Source of the DNA: Flaccisagitta enflata
Lineage: Eukaryota > Chaetognatha > Sagittoidea > Aphragmophora
Assembly (NCBI GenBank): GCA_965153355.1
Contig: OZ231127.1
Location: 72,850,001-72,914,000, forward strand
Reading direction: 5' to 3'
Length of the DNA: 64,000 bases
The position numbers were made by a program, and so were the translations under genes. The notes beneath the pieces are model-generated. The model ran no database searches. It was not told where the DNA came from and saw only the letters and a program-made list of their open reading frames with translations. Below are positions 32,637 to 50,657 of this stretch, in pieces; the first letter of the stretch is position 1, and the number at the start of each line of letters is the position of its first letter.

Positions 32637-32910
32637 TTCTTAGATTCGTCCGTCAGGGAAGCATCTCTATAAGAGGGCTTGTCCGTCCGTCCGTCCGTCC
32701 GTCCGTCCGTTACGCCGGTGCAAAAAACCGCGTTTCTCCGCTGTTTTTGGCCACGGTGAGATCCTACACTGAAACAAATGATCAACCGATATGTTTTGAG
32801 AGTCTTTTCACCCGTCTGTTCGTCCATCTGTCTCTCCCATGCATATGTCAAATGATCAATACACGCTGAGACACAGCCCGGACGCATCGTTGCCCGGTCG
32901 GGCTTGTTAG
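32637..32910 (+). mobile_element. Short interspersed element, B-like
   Basis: CTATAAGAGGGCTTGTCCGT with a (GTCC)n tract near the start and GCCCGGTCGGGCTTGTT near the end. Diverged. Confidence 0.45.
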
Positions 32911-32987
32911 ATGGCTCATGAATAGTCAGAAGCTTTAACCACTGTACTATCCTGTGCAATCACTGGGTACGTCGGGTTCCCACCGGA

Positions 32988-33279
<292 letters not shown>

Positions 33280-33404
33280 TCGAGATGGGGGACGTCTCAG
33301 TGTTGGTTTTTGGGGATTTATAACAATTTTTATAAAAAAGAAGCAAAAAAATTGGCAGTCTCTTCTCCGATGGAATGGGACACTTTCCCCTGGAGAAAAA
33401 AAAT

Positions 33405-34553
33405 TGAAACCAGTCGCCCAACGGCAATATGTCTGCGATACCCGTTGCCCTGCTTTGCAGGATTGTGAATTTCAGCAAGTGGTAGCAGGGCAGGGTCCCT
33501 TAAAAAGTTAAATTCTGAAGAACATAGGGAGATTTTCGTTCATTCTAAGGAGGGCTGATTGAGGCCTTATGATGGCCAGAAGGCTACCTCAAGGCTGATT
33601 CAAGGCCTAACAGTCAGTGGACAAAACAAAATAGGTAGAGAGCTCACTCTGTTGGCTTTGATCCAGCCTACTGTTATCAAACAGCAGGCTGTAAACATCA
33701 ACTGGTTGTAAAAATTACAGCCGGCTGTTATCCTACAAAGTCGGCAAAAATCCAACTTTTACCAAATAGAATGAGACCTGCAAATTGATAATTCTGGTGA
33801 AATTCTGACAAGTTTGATATGTCACAACATATACTTTTATATGAAAATAAAATCTTTTTATCAATGTTTAATAAAGTTATAATACAATGTTTAAAGATAA
33901 TTTCTTATAAAAAGTGTTAAGTGTGACATTTCATACTTCTCAGAATTTCATCAGGATTATGAATATGCTAATCACATTCTATTCTATTTAGGTTGGATTT
34001 TTGCCAACTTTGTAAGATGACAGCCGGCTGTAATTTTCACAACCAGTTGTTGTTTACAGCATGCTGTTTAATAACAGTAGGTTGGATCAAAGCCAACAGA
34101 GTGAGCTCTCTACCTATTTTGTTTTGTCCTCTGACTGCTAAGAGAGCTTGATTTGAGATCTGAGAAGACTGATTTGAGGCCTGAGAGAGCCCATTTGAGG
34201 CATGGGACTGCTAATTTGAAGCCTGAGAAGGCTGATCTAAAGCCTGAAGGTACTTATTCGAGGCCTTAGAGAGCTGATTTAATGCTCAGCTGGCTGATGT
34301 GAGGTCTGAGAGGGCTGATTTGATGCCCGAAAGAGCTGATTTGAGTCTGGAGAGGGCTAATTTGAGGCTGAAGACTGGAGAGGCCTGATTTGAAGCCTGA
34401 GAGGCCTGATTTAAAGCCTGAGAGGCCTGATTTGAAGCCTAAGAGGCCTGATGCAGGAGGACGGAAGATGGATACACCGATGAATTAATGAACAAAAGTC
34501 CCCCTGTGTTCTACATAATTTCGTCCCCTTCGGGGCCGCTGCTCAAAAAGAAA
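33405..34553. mobile_element. Minisatellite element C7 interrupted by foldback F3
   Basis: The left arm module (CGCCCAACGGCAATATGTC, GATACCCGTTGCCCTGC) runs to about 33545. Diverged monomers follow to 33610, foldback F3 occupies 33611-34137, and the array of CTGATTTGAGGCCTGAGAGG units continues to 34455. The right arm GTCCCCCTGTGTTCTACA..GGGGCCGCTGC is at 34497-34545. Confidence 0.75.
33611..34137. mobile_element. Foldback element F3 with CTAA target duplication
   Basis: Ends CAGTCAGTGGACAAAACAAA and CAGTCAGAGGACAAAACAAA (reverse strand). The arms are ~150-200 bp and nearly identical over the outer 130 bp. CTAA directly precedes and follows the element (33607-33610, 34138-34141). The core TTTGATATGTCACA and the phrase AATTTCATCAGGA are shared with F2. 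Confidence 0.85.
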
Positions 34554-34727
34554 ACGCATTTTGGCGGTACTACGAAAAGATAGAGACCAAGATGCAAAGA
34601 AAGATTAAGAGGACCTGTGGTAACGTTCTTTAATTGCTTAACGTATCAAAAGACTCTTTACTCATTGAGGAAAACGAAGGCAAAGATTCTGTGTCGGTTG
34701 GTCGGTAGGTCGGTACGTCCCAAATAG

Positions 34728-34925
34728 TTTTAGTCGCGGATACGCGACTCTAAAGTCTGCACCTTGCTGTCTCAGTCGGTACGGTTTTCGCATTATGGCT
34801 CCTGCCCAACTTTCCGCGACAGTCTTGCCGTGTATCCGGCCTTGTTGAATTTCGAGCAGTTTTTGCATTACAGCCCTTGCCCAACCGTCTGCGACTGTCT
34901 TGCGGTGTATCCGGCCTTGTTTTTT
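34728..34925 (+). mobile_element. Short interspersed element, B family, 3' part duplicated
   Basis: 5' hairpin GTCGCGGATACGCGAC, then GCTCCTGCCCAACTTTCCGC and GTGTATCCGGCCTTGTT. The last ~75 bp are repeated directly. Confidence 0.7.
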
Positions 34926-35185
34926 CAGCAGGTTGTTCTATGTTTATTCAATTAAATGTTCAGTATTACGCCTTAATTGTCATATGAGCATGAGTTTTGG
35001 ATCTTAAAAGGAGAAGCACAGATAAGTCTAATATGTACAATATTCATTCTACATGTTTGGTTGATCTAAAAGTACCGTTTAGCTAGAAATGAGCGCTGGA
35101 AACATGAGACGCTGGAATCATGAAGTATAGAGATGAAACCATGCACCAAGTGTAAAGCATCTAAGTTGTAGTCTGATAACTCTTT

Positions 35186-35440
35186 TTAGTCACGTGCACG
35201 CGACTCTACACCCCGCATTGTCCATCCGTCCGTCCGTCCGCGTCCGTCCGTCCGTCTTGCGATCTGTCGGTCTGTCACACTTTTACTTTTTTATCAATTT
35301 CACTTTTTTTAGTCATTTCAAGTCATTTCAGAGTATACTAAGTCATCTTAAGTCATTCTAAGTCATTCTACATCATTCTAAGTCATACTAAGTCATTATG
35401 TAAGTTTCGCACGCGACTCACAGGTGTTGGCCTTGTTACC
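35186..35440 (+). mobile_element. Short interspersed element, D family
   Basis: TTTTTAGTCACGTGCACGCG, ACTCTACACCCCGC, a (GTCC)n tract, AAGTCATTCT subrepeats, TTTCGCACGCGACT and GGTGTTGGCCTTGTT. A full copy lies reversed at 46770-46980 in an ACE intron. Confidence 0.75.
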
Positions 35441-35859
35441 GATGGATCCCAATAATAATGCAAGATTAGCCTCTTGCAGCGATGCGCTGACGCATCTTCG
35501 ATTGAGATGTGAAGTTGTAAAGTAGATCAAGAAGAAAAAGAGTCGAAATTGCGAACAAGTCAAAGGTGACGTCACAAATTTGATCATCGGACTTTTTAGG
35601 GCGAATTGACGACGGGAAATGGAACAAACAAGTTCTTCTCCAAACGAGAGACAAAGTAAGAGACAAAAGACTCTCCTAGGCCCAACACAAGAGACAAAAC
35701 AACTCTCTTAGGCCCAACATAAGAGACAAAACAACAACGGAAGTTCCGTCAATTTATTGTTGATTTCAGGAAATCTAAACGAAAGAAGTCCATTGTTTGC
35801 GTCATCCTGAATGTATTTTGTTTAGGAATTGAATGCTAGAGAATGATTCATTACGGTTA
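35441..35859. other. No gene seen
   Basis: Contains two near-identical phrases (CTCTCCTAGGCCCAACAC and CTCTCTTAGGCCCAACAT) 30 bp apart. Otherwise unassigned. Confidence 0.35.
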
Positions 35860-36404
35860 CAGTAGATGTTGTCTAGACTTGGAAATACGAGGAATTCATG
35901 TCAGAAAAACAATAAAACATAAAGAATTGATATTTGGAATATAAAGTAATAAAAGGATGCTTTAATGATGATAAGTGTTGGTTGCTATAGAAACACATTT
36001 CTATATGTCCCTGCTAAAATGATAATTTTTTGAGAAATTTTTTGCTTCAACTTTCCACAATATGTTCTGTTGGAATATCACTCGTCTAGCGTTTACTAGG
36101 GAGCATCACAGGGCTGTCACACATAGTTACGCTCCCTAGCAACGGCTAAATGAGCAACATTCTTAGAGAAAATATTGTGGGAAAGTTATAGGAAATTTGG
36201 TTTTAAGCAATGTTCTCTCAAAAAATTTCTAAAAATATTGATATTTTAGCAGGAATACATGGAAATATCTTTCCATAGCAACCAACACCTATTGTCAATA
36301 AAGCATTCTTTTATTAGTTTATATTCCAAATGTTATCTCTTTATGTTCATTTCTCTTCTTAATATGAACTCCCCCGTATTTCCAAGTCTAGCCGACCTCT
36401 ACTG
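35860..36404. mobile_element. Foldback MITE with long inverted arms and TA target
   Basis: Ends CAGTAGATGTTGTCTAGACT and CAGTAGAGGTCGGCTAGACT (reverse strand), each flanked by TA. The inverted similarity continues inward for ~190 bp through GTTGGTTGCTATAGAAA and TTTAGCAGG-type blocks. Suggests a Tc1/mariner-type non-autonomous element. Confidence 0.8.
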
Positions 36405-36535
36405 TATATATAATTCATCTTGCAGACCTTGCAGACCCTACTCAAACAAAATCTTAAGAAAATATTTTTGATAAAAAAAAAACCGGCACACAAACAACAA
36501 GCCCAAGGAGCTGGGTGGATCGTCGAAGGAATTCA

Positions 36536-36632
36536 TTACAGACTAACCAACCAACCAACCAACCAACCAACCAACCTACCAACTAACCAACAGACACAGC
36601 CACTTATAGTCGCGCTTTGGCGCACGTAAAAA
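36536..36632 (-). mobile_element. Short interspersed element, A family (5' part)
   Basis: Minus strand: ACGTGCGCCAAAGCGCGACT, ATAAGTGGCTGTGTCTG, (GGTT)n. Confidence 0.6.
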
Positions 36633-36924
36633 ACAGAGAGCAACCAAAAGAGGATAAAGAAAGCCACACGCAGCTTGGTCGCGATGGCAGCCAATGCAAT
36701 GGCAGCCAATGCCTCTCTAAACCCGTTTTTTTTATTTCTGCGATTTGATCTCCAAATCGTGGAAAAAGGCAAATTCATCGAATCAATTTCAAATCTTCCG
36801 CTGCCAACATTTTTCCTTGAATTTGACAACAAAAACCAACATTTTAAAAGATTGGATATATGGTTTTCAGTTGCGTCAAAGTGACTTTATCCATCAATTT
36901 TGATTGATTGTTTGCTTGCCTTGC

Positions 36925-37595
36925 TTTTTGGGCAGCGGCCCCAAATGGGACGAAGTCCTGTAGAACATAGGGGGACTTTTGTTTGTCCGTTTGCGTTTGT
37001 TCATCCGTCCATCCGTTTGTTCGTTCGTCTGTCCTCCCATCAGGCCTCTCAGGCCTCAAATCTGGCCTCTCAGGCTTGAAATCTGGCCTGTCATGCCTCA
37101 AATTTGGCCTCTCAAGCCTCAAATCTGGCCTGTCTGGCCTCAAATCCGGCCTGTCAGGCCTCAAACCTGGCTTCGCAGGCCTTGAGTTAGCCCTGTCAGA
37201 CCTCAAATTAGGCCTCTCAGGCCTTATATCTTGCCTCTCAAGCCTATAATCCTGCCTCTTAAACCTGGCCTGTCAGGCCTCAAATCTGGCCTGTCAGGCC
37301 TCAAATCTGGCCTGTCAGGCCTCAAATCCGGCCTGTCAGGCCTCAAATCCGGCCTGTCAGGCCTCATGGCCTCAAATTAGCCTTGGGAAAGCCTTCAGAC
37401 TCTTGAAGGCTTTCGATAAGCTGATTTTAGCATCTCATCAACGTTTTCAGGTAGGACGAACGAAAGTCCCCCTGTGTTCTACAGGACTTCGTCCCCTTCG
37501 GAGCCGCTGCCCTGCTTCCCCTCACTCAAATTTACAATCATGCAAAGCAGGGCAACGGGTATCGCTGACCACATATTGCCCTTGGGCGACCTGTT
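36925..37595. mobile_element. Minisatellite element C8
   Basis: Left arm GGGCAGCGGCCCCAAATGGG..CCTGTAGAACATAGGGGG, about seventeen 20-bp CAGGCCTCAAATCTGGCCTG units (37040-37380), and right arm GTCCCCCTGTGTTCTACAGG..GCCGCTGCCC, followed by GCAGGGCAACGGGTATCGCT. Confidence 0.8.
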
Positions 37596-38063
37596 ACTCA
37601 TTATTTGTTCCACCGTGCCTCATTCGGGGTTAAGCTTCACAAAAGGAATAAACTCCAAGCGAAACGTTATTGGGCAAATGATTTGCTTTATCCATCGAGG
37701 TTTATAAATCAAGATGCATCCATCTAGAATCTTCTTTACTTCGCTAACCATAACAACTAAAATAATTTGAACATTTTACAAAAACAAATAACAAAAATTA
37801 AGACAAGGCGGAAAAGAGTTTCTCTTGGACAGTGCAGATTTACACCCGACAACTTCCGCTATCTTCTTATTACCATCGTCACACACGATGGTCTAACGTG
37901 GATACTCAAAACGCAAACATAAAAGGATCTCATTCACAATTTTTTTTCTCGTTAACAACAAGCAATTTTCTCGCCAGGATGTTCGTTTATCTGTCCCATC
38001 GTCGGTATGGCAAATTGTATACTGGTCAAACCATTTGTCTGTGTTCTATCTCTCTTTCTTTCA

Positions 38064-38067
<4 letters not shown>

Positions 38068-38148
<81 letters not shown>
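38068..38148. repeat. (CT)n microsatellite
   Basis: About 40 CT units. Confidence 0.97.
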
Positions 38149-38153
<5 letters not shown>

Positions 38154-38559
38154 ATATGTATTCCCATTCAAAAGAGCTCCGGGAAAAGATGAGTTGCGAC
38201 ATACAGCTTCAGCAATGACCAGCGAAAGGGCATTTTGGGGGTTTCAGGTTGAAGAAGATTGTCTTCGTCAAGAAGAGGGGGAAGATGAGGGGAAGGTTGG
38301 GGTACAATTGTGGAGATAGAAGAAAGGTAGAGTGTATGGATTGCCCTTTAATGCTGAAGATTGGGGAGAGAGGAAAAATAGGAGGCCTGCGCGATGAGGT
38401 TGGGTATCGGGGGGGGAGGGGGTTGGGAGAAGTGAAGGGTTGAGGAATGACTGAGATGGGGGGAGTCATGTGAAGATAGAGTGTCTGCCAGGAGAAACAG
38501 CACAGTGATGTTGTTTAAGGGGTGGTACTGATTTGAAAGGGGGGAGTCATGAGGGGAAA

Positions 38560-39090
38560 AGGTCGCCCAAGGGCAATACGTGGTCAGCGATATCCGTTGC
38601 CCTGCCTTGCATGGTTGTAAATCGGAATGAGAAGCAGGGCAGCAGCCCCAAAGGAGACGAAGTCCTGTAGAACATAGGGGACTTTCGTTCGTTTGTTTGT
38701 CCATCCATCCGTCCACCCGTCCGCCCCCCCAGGCCCTCTCAGGCCTGAAAACTGTCCTCTCAGGCTTTGAATCTGCCCTATCAGGCCTGAAATCTGCCCT
38801 CTCAGGCCTTTAATCTGAGAGGGCAGATTTCAGGCCTGATAGGGCAGATTCAAAGCCTGAGAGGACAGATTTCAGGCCTGAAAGGACAAATTTCAGGCCT
38901 GAGAGGGCAGATTCAAGGCCTAAGAGGGCAGATCTCAGGCCTGAGAAGGCAGATTCTAGGCCTGAGAGGGCAGATTTCAGGCCTGAGAGGGCCTGGGGGG
39001 GGATGAACGAACGAACGGACTAACGAACAAACGAAAGTCCCCTGTGTTCTACAGGACTTCGTCCCCTTCGGGGCCACTGCCCAAAAGGTA
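38560..39090. mobile_element. Palindromic minisatellite element C9
   Basis: Left module and arm 38566-38690, right arm 39030-39090. The 21-bp array turns around at 38806-38814. The flanking 54 bases (38752-38805 and 38815-38868) are perfect inverted copies, and the similarity extends further with few mismatches. Confidence 0.88.
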
Positions 39091-39134
39091 ACTGCCAAAG
39101 GAAAGGGAGGTTTCATCACTGTGATGCTGCTGCA

Positions 39135-39672
39135 AGGATGAATAGTCGCAAAAGCGTTAGATGGTCAGCGGTACCCATGCCCTGCCGGAGTAGGTTGTGC
39201 TTGAAGTTGAAGGAGAGCAGGCAGCCCCTGAAGGTCGATGACCTGCTTACACATATGGGGATTTTCTTTCCTTCTCCTCCTCCTCCTTCTCCTCCGCCTC
39301 CCCCAGCTCGAGGCTCATCCCAGGCTCGAGCCAAATCCCAGCCTCATGGCCCAAATCCTAGCCTCAAGGCTCAAATCCCAGCCTGGAGGCCCAAATTTTA
39401 GCCCGGAGGCTGGGATCTGGGTCTGTTGGCTGGGATTTGGGCCTCAAGGCTGAAATTTGGGCCTCCAGGCTAAAATTTGGGCCTCCAGGCTAGGATTTGA
39501 GCCTTGAGGCTAGGATTTGGGCCATGAGGCTGGGATTTGGGTCTCGGGCCTGGGATTCGAGCCTCAAGCCTGGGGGGGGGACGGACGGAGAAGGAGAAGG
39601 AGAAGGAGAAAATCCCCCATATGTGTGAAAGCATAGGTCATCGACCCCTTCGGGGCCGCTGCCCAAAAAGGT
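39135..39672. mobile_element. Palindromic minisatellite element C10
   Basis: Left module AGTCGCAAAAGCGTTAGATG, GGTCAGCGGTACCCATGCC. The array runs GGCCCAAATCCTAGCCTCAA then flips near 39405 to GAGGCTGGGATTTGGG. The right arm ends GGGGCCGCTGCCC at about 39663. Confidence 0.82.
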
Positions 39673-39853
39673 GTACAATGGGGGGGGGGGAAAGAGTCAT
39701 GAGGAGGAGGGGTATCTGCAGGGGGAGAAGAGCAGCACCGTGAAGCGTTACTTCGCCCCGGGAATTGACAACTGAGGGAAAAGGACGACTAAATATCGAA
39801 ACCACCTTCCCACAGAAAACTTTCTTTTTTCTTTGCTCTGTCAATCGTTGCAA

Positions 39854-39905
<52 letters not shown>

Positions 39906-40619
39906 TTTTCTCTTTTTCATTTTCTTTTCTTTTTTTCTTATTTCTTTTTTCTGTCTTCTTTTTTCTGCGTCGATGGCGCTTGCTTGTTTCAACTGCGTAT
40001 CTCAAATTCTAATGTTAGTAACCTTTATGTAGACAATATGTCTGTCCAATGCTACCCTTACATTATCATTATCATCATCTATCATCTTTAAACGATAAAC
40101 AGACAAGTTGGCTATTTTTTGACTCCACCGGGATAACTTCGGTAATCACTTGATGACAAATTGTTTTTCTTTTGCTCCTGTTTTCGGCAATTTGTTATTT
40201 GCGGTCATTCGGTGTCCTTAGTCCGAGCCAACAACAAGATCCTTTTCTATGTTTAGCCCTGGCCATCGAAAAGAAAACAACAACAAAAAAATAACGAAAA
40301 GGGCAAAAGACAGAAAAAAAGGATTAAGAAAGGAAAAAGGAAAAAAGGGAAAAAAAAGAAATTTAAAGACAAAAATGACTTCTATGTCCGGGGTCCTTTC
40401 TCCATCTGTTGAAGTTGACTTGTTAGCGTCTGTCATTTTTGGTCTTTTTCTACACTTCGTTTCTCAATATCCTTTTAAGACTGATTTAATGTGATCTCTT
40501 TATAAATGTGATTTTTTTAGGAAGAAAAATCTACGTCAATTCAAATTCATGTGTAATTTCCAACTACAACAAAAACAAAAACAGCGGCGCCCAACTCCAA
40601 TTCAAAATTTCAGGATACG

Positions 40620-40756
40620 GAAATTTGCGCCTAAACACCTCTATAACCGGCTGTGTCCGTCTGTTGGTTGGTCGGTCGGTTGGTTGGTTGGTCGGTAATG
40701 TATTCGTTCGACGATCCACACAGCGCACTTCTTGGCCTACGTGGCCTTGTTTCCTT
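40620..40756 (+). mobile_element. Short interspersed element, A family
   Basis: TGCGCCTAAACACCTCTATA, (GGTC/GGTT)n tract, ATTCGTTCGACGATCCACAC and 3' end GGCCTACGTGGCCTTGTTT. Confidence 0.7.
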
Positions 40757-41144
40757 GTTGTTCCCGCAATTAATCACTCCGATACTGAAAATCTAAGTCA
40801 ATTTTATCATTTAACAGTTAAAACACCTGATGCTTCGAACCACATGACGGCATGTCCTTATTTGGTCATGTATTTCTTTTGCACTCAAGTCTCAACTTAT
40901 ATTGGGAACATGGATGTAAAATAATGGACGTCCCAGTAATCAGCCTTAGATTAGCATTGATTCTAGATTTTATAAACAAAAATAAAAAATGATGTATACA
41001 ATAAAGGAATAAAAAAAATTCAAATTAATCTATTCATAGTTTTCTTAATAACTCATGGGGGAACTTTTTTTACAAAAAAATCAAGGAGTAGAATGCCATG
41101 GAAACCACCGGACACAACTCTATCAAATGCACTGGATTTTTCTT

Positions 41145-41312
41145 TTAGTTTTTAGTAGCGGATACGCGACTCTACACCTTGCTATGTTGGTCAGTTGGTT
41201 GGTCCATCCATCTATCCGTTCATCTGTCCCATCTTTGAAATCTTGTAATTTTGTCTTTGGTGTAGTTTTGTTGTTCTGCTCCTGCCCAACCATCCGCGAC
41301 TTTTAGCCTGTT
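41145..41312 (+). mobile_element. Short interspersed element, B family
   Basis: TTTTAGTAGCGGATACGCGA, CTCTACACCTTGCTATGTTG, then GCTCCTGCCCAACCATCCGC. The 3' end is diverged. Confidence 0.6.
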
Positions 41313-41816
41313 TAACGCTTATTCTTTTTTTTTTTCTTTTTTTTTTTTGTTTTGTTTATTTCTTGTAAGTTTTTATAAGCTTTGGTCCAAGAGGATGTCC
41401 CATGACATTTTAGTGCCCTACATCAATGTCAGTTGGGATGGGGATCAAACCATGCAACAAATTGAAAGTCCTTTTAATTAAATAATCGATTAAGCGTTTT
41501 CTTCCAAACCATCGCGAAAGAACTTTGTGAGAAATCAACCAAAAAAAAAATTCGCGTGACATCATATCGACGCTCAAAGTCTGTCCGTAAAACCAGAAAA
41601 CAAACTCGAAGTTGTCGATGTTCCATCACTTTTGGTGTCACATTTGGCATTTATTCTTGACTCGACACGACGACTTGTGACAATACAACATCATTTAAGG
41701 TGTCTTACTTGGCATTTGTTGACTCTAGACGACTTGTGCAATCGTCTAAGAAAACGCCAATGGCGCCATAAACAACACTTTATTGTAGTTACATTTGCGC
41801 TATGTCGAGACGACAA

Positions 41817-42060
<244 letters not shown>

Positions 42061-42571
42061 TCAGTAACAACTACAACAAAAACAACAACAACAACAAAAA
42101 AACAAAAAAGAACAAAACATCAAAAATAAAACATCAGCGATTAATCAAGCATACAATTTCGTTGTACCATAATTGCAACTAAATCAAAGCACAAAAAAAG
42201 GAAGACAAGACACGACATTCAGTCTTATTTGCATTTTACAACGAAGGCGGTTATCAATATTAACGTTCAACTTGTATAAATTCTTTTAACATATATCATT
42301 CCCAATTTAAGTTATGTGACCTTTTTAATACATCGATATCAATTTTTTTTTTCCTTTTATCATTTTTTACATCGTTTTCTCTGCCAAATTTATCAGATTT
42401 TTTAATATTGCCGCAAAAAAAAAGAGAGGATGTTTTCCGTGTCGCCGCTGCCTCCGCCGCTTTCGCTGCCGTCTCATCATCGTCATCATCGTTACAATCT
42501 ACGCTTCAATATTTTCCATCTTCTCTTCGGTAGGCGATAGGCGGCGTTCATGTTTGATATCACATTGAGTA

Positions 42572-42727
42572 CACTTTTTATTCTTTGTAAGAACCTAGTT
42601 TATAAGAACATCAAGGCTTGAAATCACTCCAAAATTAAGACCATCATAATTATTTCATTAGTAGCTATCTCTATCTCTTTTAAAGGCTTTAGCAAAAAAA
42701 TGACGTTCTTATGAAAAATAAAAAGTG
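42572..42727. mobile_element. TA-target MITE, short copy
   Basis: Ends CACTTTTTATTCTTTGTAAG and CACTTTTTATTTTTCATAAG (reverse strand), flanked by TA. The phrase AGTTTATAAGAACATCAAGG is shared with the longer copy at 60342-60878. Confidence 0.75.
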
Positions 42728-42931
42728 TATGTCTATATTTTGTAATCAATAGACTTCGCAATTGTTCGTTGTGTCGGTTTTTCACGTTAAGTAAGTCTAG
42801 TCATTGATTGGTGTGATCATTTGTTTATGAACGGGCGCTTTAAAAATTCTTAACCCTTTGAAAAGCGCCCCCTCAGCCATGAAAAGAATTTTTCCTCTCG
42901 TAGATTAGAACATTTATTTTGCTCTTTTTAG

Positions 42932-43028
42932 CATTATTGAGTCGCTTTTGATTTCCACCCCTGTCTTTTGATTTCCTTCCCCATCTCCAGACCCTTTGAT
43001 TTCCCCCCCCCCCCAATATACAGGCCTG
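42932..43028. mobile_element. hAT-type MITE, copy 2 (internally deleted)
   Basis: 97 bp with the same interior phrase as 17066-17389 (TTCCCCATCTCCAGACCCTT) and right end ATATACAGGCCTG. Flanked on both sides by CTTTTTAG, an independent 8-bp target duplication. Confidence 0.85.
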
Positions 43029-43649
43029 CTTTTTAGAGGAAATTAGCTTTGCTGATAAATTCTGGAATAAAATTATCAGTCAAATTTCGAGCAATTATAT
43101 AATTTATCAATAAACTTTTACAAGTCCATGTTATTTATAAATATCTCCTTTCATACCAAGCTATGTGAGATGAAAAAATAGGAGGGGAAAATAAGTTTTT
43201 TTCTTTTTCTCGGTTTATAATTCGAATTTCTTTGTGGTAAACTTACAAGAAAATAAAGCAATGATAAACAATCAAGAATAAAAAACAAACGAAGATATCA
43301 ACCAATTGGCCCTTAAAACCTCAACTGTGAATGTGCCCAATGAATATTTTTTCCTTCTATTTTTCATCTCTCTCTTTTCTCGATCAAAAAAATTGACCTT
43401 TGCAAACCTCAAAAGATGATCCGATTTCTGTATTTGTTTTGGGTTTCAATTTGGGAGGCACTCGAGGAGCGGCGGGGATCTTCTTTTTATGTTTTTTTTT
43501 TGCTCTTGTCTTAGTTGTCGTTATTCTTCCTATTCTTGTTGACGTAGATGATATCGTTGTCATTGTCGAGGAAATAACAATTTTGGTTGGATTTTTTCTT
43601 GCTCATGTTATCATCAATTCTGGACGATGTGATTTCATTCGGGGATATT

Positions 43650-43652
43650 ACG

Positions 43653-43744
<92 letters not shown>

Positions 43745-43745
43745 G
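43650..43745. repeat. (GTT)n microsatellite
   Basis: About 32 GTT units. Confidence 0.97.
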
Positions 43746-43857
43746 ATTTTTGTTGTTGTTCTGGTGTTGTCGATTCTGTCGTTGCTGTCGTTGTCGATTT
43801 TGTTGTTATGGTTACTGTTTTGTGTTGATGTTGTATAATGTTGTCTTCGTTGTCATT

Positions 43858-43935
43858 ACTTTCCCATCCCAGTCGTATCCGCTCTGACGCCCCCTTCCCT
43901 TTAACTGACTTCCAATGATGAGGAATGGCTGTCTT
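43858..43935 (+). repeat. Diverged copy of ACE exon 1 start
   Basis: CCCATCCCAG then TATCCGCTCTGACGCCCCCT and AATGATGAGGAATGGCTG parallel the acceptor and first ~65 nt of the exon at 44314. It lacks the following cysteine codons and runs into unrelated sequence. Confidence 0.6.
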
Positions 43936-43966
43936 TGCTTGTTCCTGCACAATGTCCTGCAAAATT

Positions 43967-44021
43967 TTGTTGTTGTTGTTGTTGTTGTTGTTGTTGCTGT
44001 TGCTGCTGCTGCTGCTGCTGC

Positions 44022-44079
<58 letters not shown>

Positions 44080-44085
44080 ATTGTT

Positions 44086-44154
<69 letters not shown>

Positions 44155-44168
44155 GCTGTTGTTTTTGT
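43967..44168. repeat. (GTT)n with a (GCT)n core
   Basis: About 65 triplets, with six to eight GCT units around 43996-44022. Confidence 0.97.
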
Positions 44169-44207
44169 TTAATTTTCATGTCTGTTAACCAGATTATCTC
44201 CAAACCT

Positions 44208-44270
44208 TCATTCTTTTCTCCCAGTTTCATCCTACTGGACTCCCGACAACGAAAAGTGCAGTTGCTATGA
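44208..44270 (+). repeat. Short copy of ACE exon 1 start
   Basis: TTTTCTCCCAG then TTTCATCCTACTGGACTCCC resembles the exon 1 acceptor region CCTCCCAG, TTTTATCCTCCCTGAC. Only the first ~25 exon bases match. Confidence 0.4.
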
Positions 44271-44313
44271 CTGTTTGTTTTCTTCTCTCATCGTCATTTC
44301 TCTCCCCTCCCAG

Positions 44314-50376
<6,063 letters not shown>

Positions 50377-50610
50377 GTGGAGTGGAGCGCAGTAGGGAGC
50401 AGTGAAGCACAGAGAACGGAGAGTAAGATGGGAGCATTGATTGATGGAGTATTCTGGAGAAATTAAAGGCATGGAGTTGTGATGACGCTGGTGGTAGCTG
50501 GTAGGTGAAGTGGTATGGTGATGGAAACATAGATTAATGGATGCATTGCACTATGTTCCCAGAGGGTGTCACCTCAAGACAAAAAAAATTATGCTGGCAC
50601 TTTTGACCTA

Positions 50611-50616
50611 AATAAA
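50611..50616 (+). terminator. Polyadenylation signal of the ACE-like gene
   Basis: AATAAA, 235 bp downstream of the stop codon. Confidence 0.5.
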
Positions 50617-50657
50617 CGGCTGAAACTAGTACAGTTGCTTACCCTGAGCAAGAAAAC

